A stretch of 64,000 nucleotides of DNA, taken from positions 742,083 to 806,082 of the forward strand of contig NW_019091355.1 of NCBI RefSeq assembly GCF_001949145.1. The letters are read 5' to 3'. Positions 38,601 through 64,000 of the stretch are shown in pieces. The position numbers and the translations under genes were made by a program. The DNA is from Acanthaster planci (taxonomy: Eukaryota > Echinodermata > Asteroidea > Valvatida > Acanthasteridae). The notes beneath the pieces were generated by a model. That model was not told where the DNA came from and did no database searches. It worked only from the letters and a program-made list of their open reading frames with translations. The first letter of the stretch is position 1. Every line of letters starts with the position of its first letter.

Positions 38601-39139
38601 TGTTGTCTCTGATGTTCTCATGCACTTGTACATACATGTATGCACACATGTACAATGTACCGTAGGTACAGTACTGATGTGATGAGTGTACAGGTGTTAT
38701 TGACAGTGTACATGTACCGATATGCCATTTCTTCAAGCAGCATGCCCACCCCTTCTCTATGTCAAACAGCGCGTTTACCCTTTGATTTCCTCAACTTGAG
38801 CTTTCTGCATGTACTCGTACACTGTATATATTGGTATACGTATGTACTTCAGTGCAACATATTTCGTCTCTGATACTGTAATTTGTGCTAGGATTGGGAG
38901 TACTGTATGACATCTTTTTGGATATTGGAATTGTGAATGTGGTCCACCTGTGTGCAGAGATTTTTATCACCACATTCATGTTACGTGTAAAACAAGAACT
39001 TGTTTTTGTTAGCCTTTGTGGTGAATCTGGCTCATTTTGTGGCTGGTAATTTTCTCATGCTTTATTATTTTTCAGCAGGTGAGGGCTGCCAGTACTTCTC
39101 CTAGATCAACTTTGATCGTGTACGTTTACCCTGCAGCTC

Positions 39140-63831
<24,692 letters not shown>

Positions 63832-64000
63832 CAGGAGCTCAGTTGCTTTCCTGTCATGGAAAGATGCTTCAGGTTTTGTGCACAGTCTGTTGAAAAATTA
63901 GCAATGTTCCATTCCACAATCAATGATGCCCTCAAGCATTGTAAAGCTTTCTGGGGATGTTTGCAAGGATTCAGAGGGTCTTGCAACTAGACTCATCTCC

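Larger units (their letters stand above)
30824..39139. other. Palindrome-rich DNA upstream of the FAM13 coding region
   Basis: There is no supportable coding exon. The stretch is dense in TACATGTAC, GTACATGTAC and TACCGGTA motifs (for example around 32320, 36040, 36520, 36585, 37150-37200 and 37290-37390). It may contain the FAM13 promoter and 5' noncoding exons, because the first coding exon appears to have a splice acceptor upstream. I could not single out a transcription start. Confidence 0.5.

Overview
The window is animal nuclear DNA: intron-rich genes with GT...AG junctions, SINE and foldback repeats, and two assembly gaps (N runs at 30367-30823 and 42990-43622). The two recognisable genes are a tachykinin-type neuropeptide GPCR and a FAM13-family RhoGAP. 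Together with dense TACATGTAC-type palindromes and a tRNA-derived SINE remnant, they suggest an invertebrate deuterostome (echinoderm, hemichordate or cephalochordate). That placement is inference from gene families and repeat style; the species cannot be fixed from the sequence alone.

Layout. (1) 435-3180, minus strand: the first two coding exons of a tachykinin-like receptor, covering the N-terminus through TM5 and the start of intracellular loop 3. TM6, TM7 and the tail lie beyond the left edge. A minus-strand TATA-like box sits near 3541-3549. (2) About 3.6-39 kb: no gene I can support. This stretch holds foldback and inverted repeats (15.1, 23.5-24.8 and 29.4 kb), a dispersed repeat with copies at 14.9 and 35.5 kb, a degenerate tandem repeat at 11.3 kb, and a change in texture. 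To the right of the first gap the DNA becomes crowded with TACATGTAC and TACCGGTA palindromes. (3) 39140-63831, plus strand: a 27-exon FAM13 orthologue, reconstructed exon by exon with consistent phases. It has an N-terminal RhoGAP domain, a low-complexity middle and the conserved FAM13 C-terminal coiled-coil blocks. The predicted protein is 1259 or 1271 residues, depending on which of two last exons is used.

The most notable observation is at the 3' end of FAM13. Two tandem, mutually exclusive terminal exons (62414-62476 and 63733-63831) encode diverged versions of the same C-terminal helix, each with its own acceptor and stop. Also notable are a 12-unit Ser-Pro-Arg/Lys-Ser pentapeptide array in one exon (50814-50990) and three consecutive small exons of the same phase that could be skipped without a frameshift.

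The two genes are divergently oriented and about 36 kb apart. Nothing in the sequence links their functions: one is a membrane receptor for an amidated neuropeptide, the other a cytoplasmic Rho-family regulator. I found no bacterial-type operon, CRISPR array or confident RNA gene.
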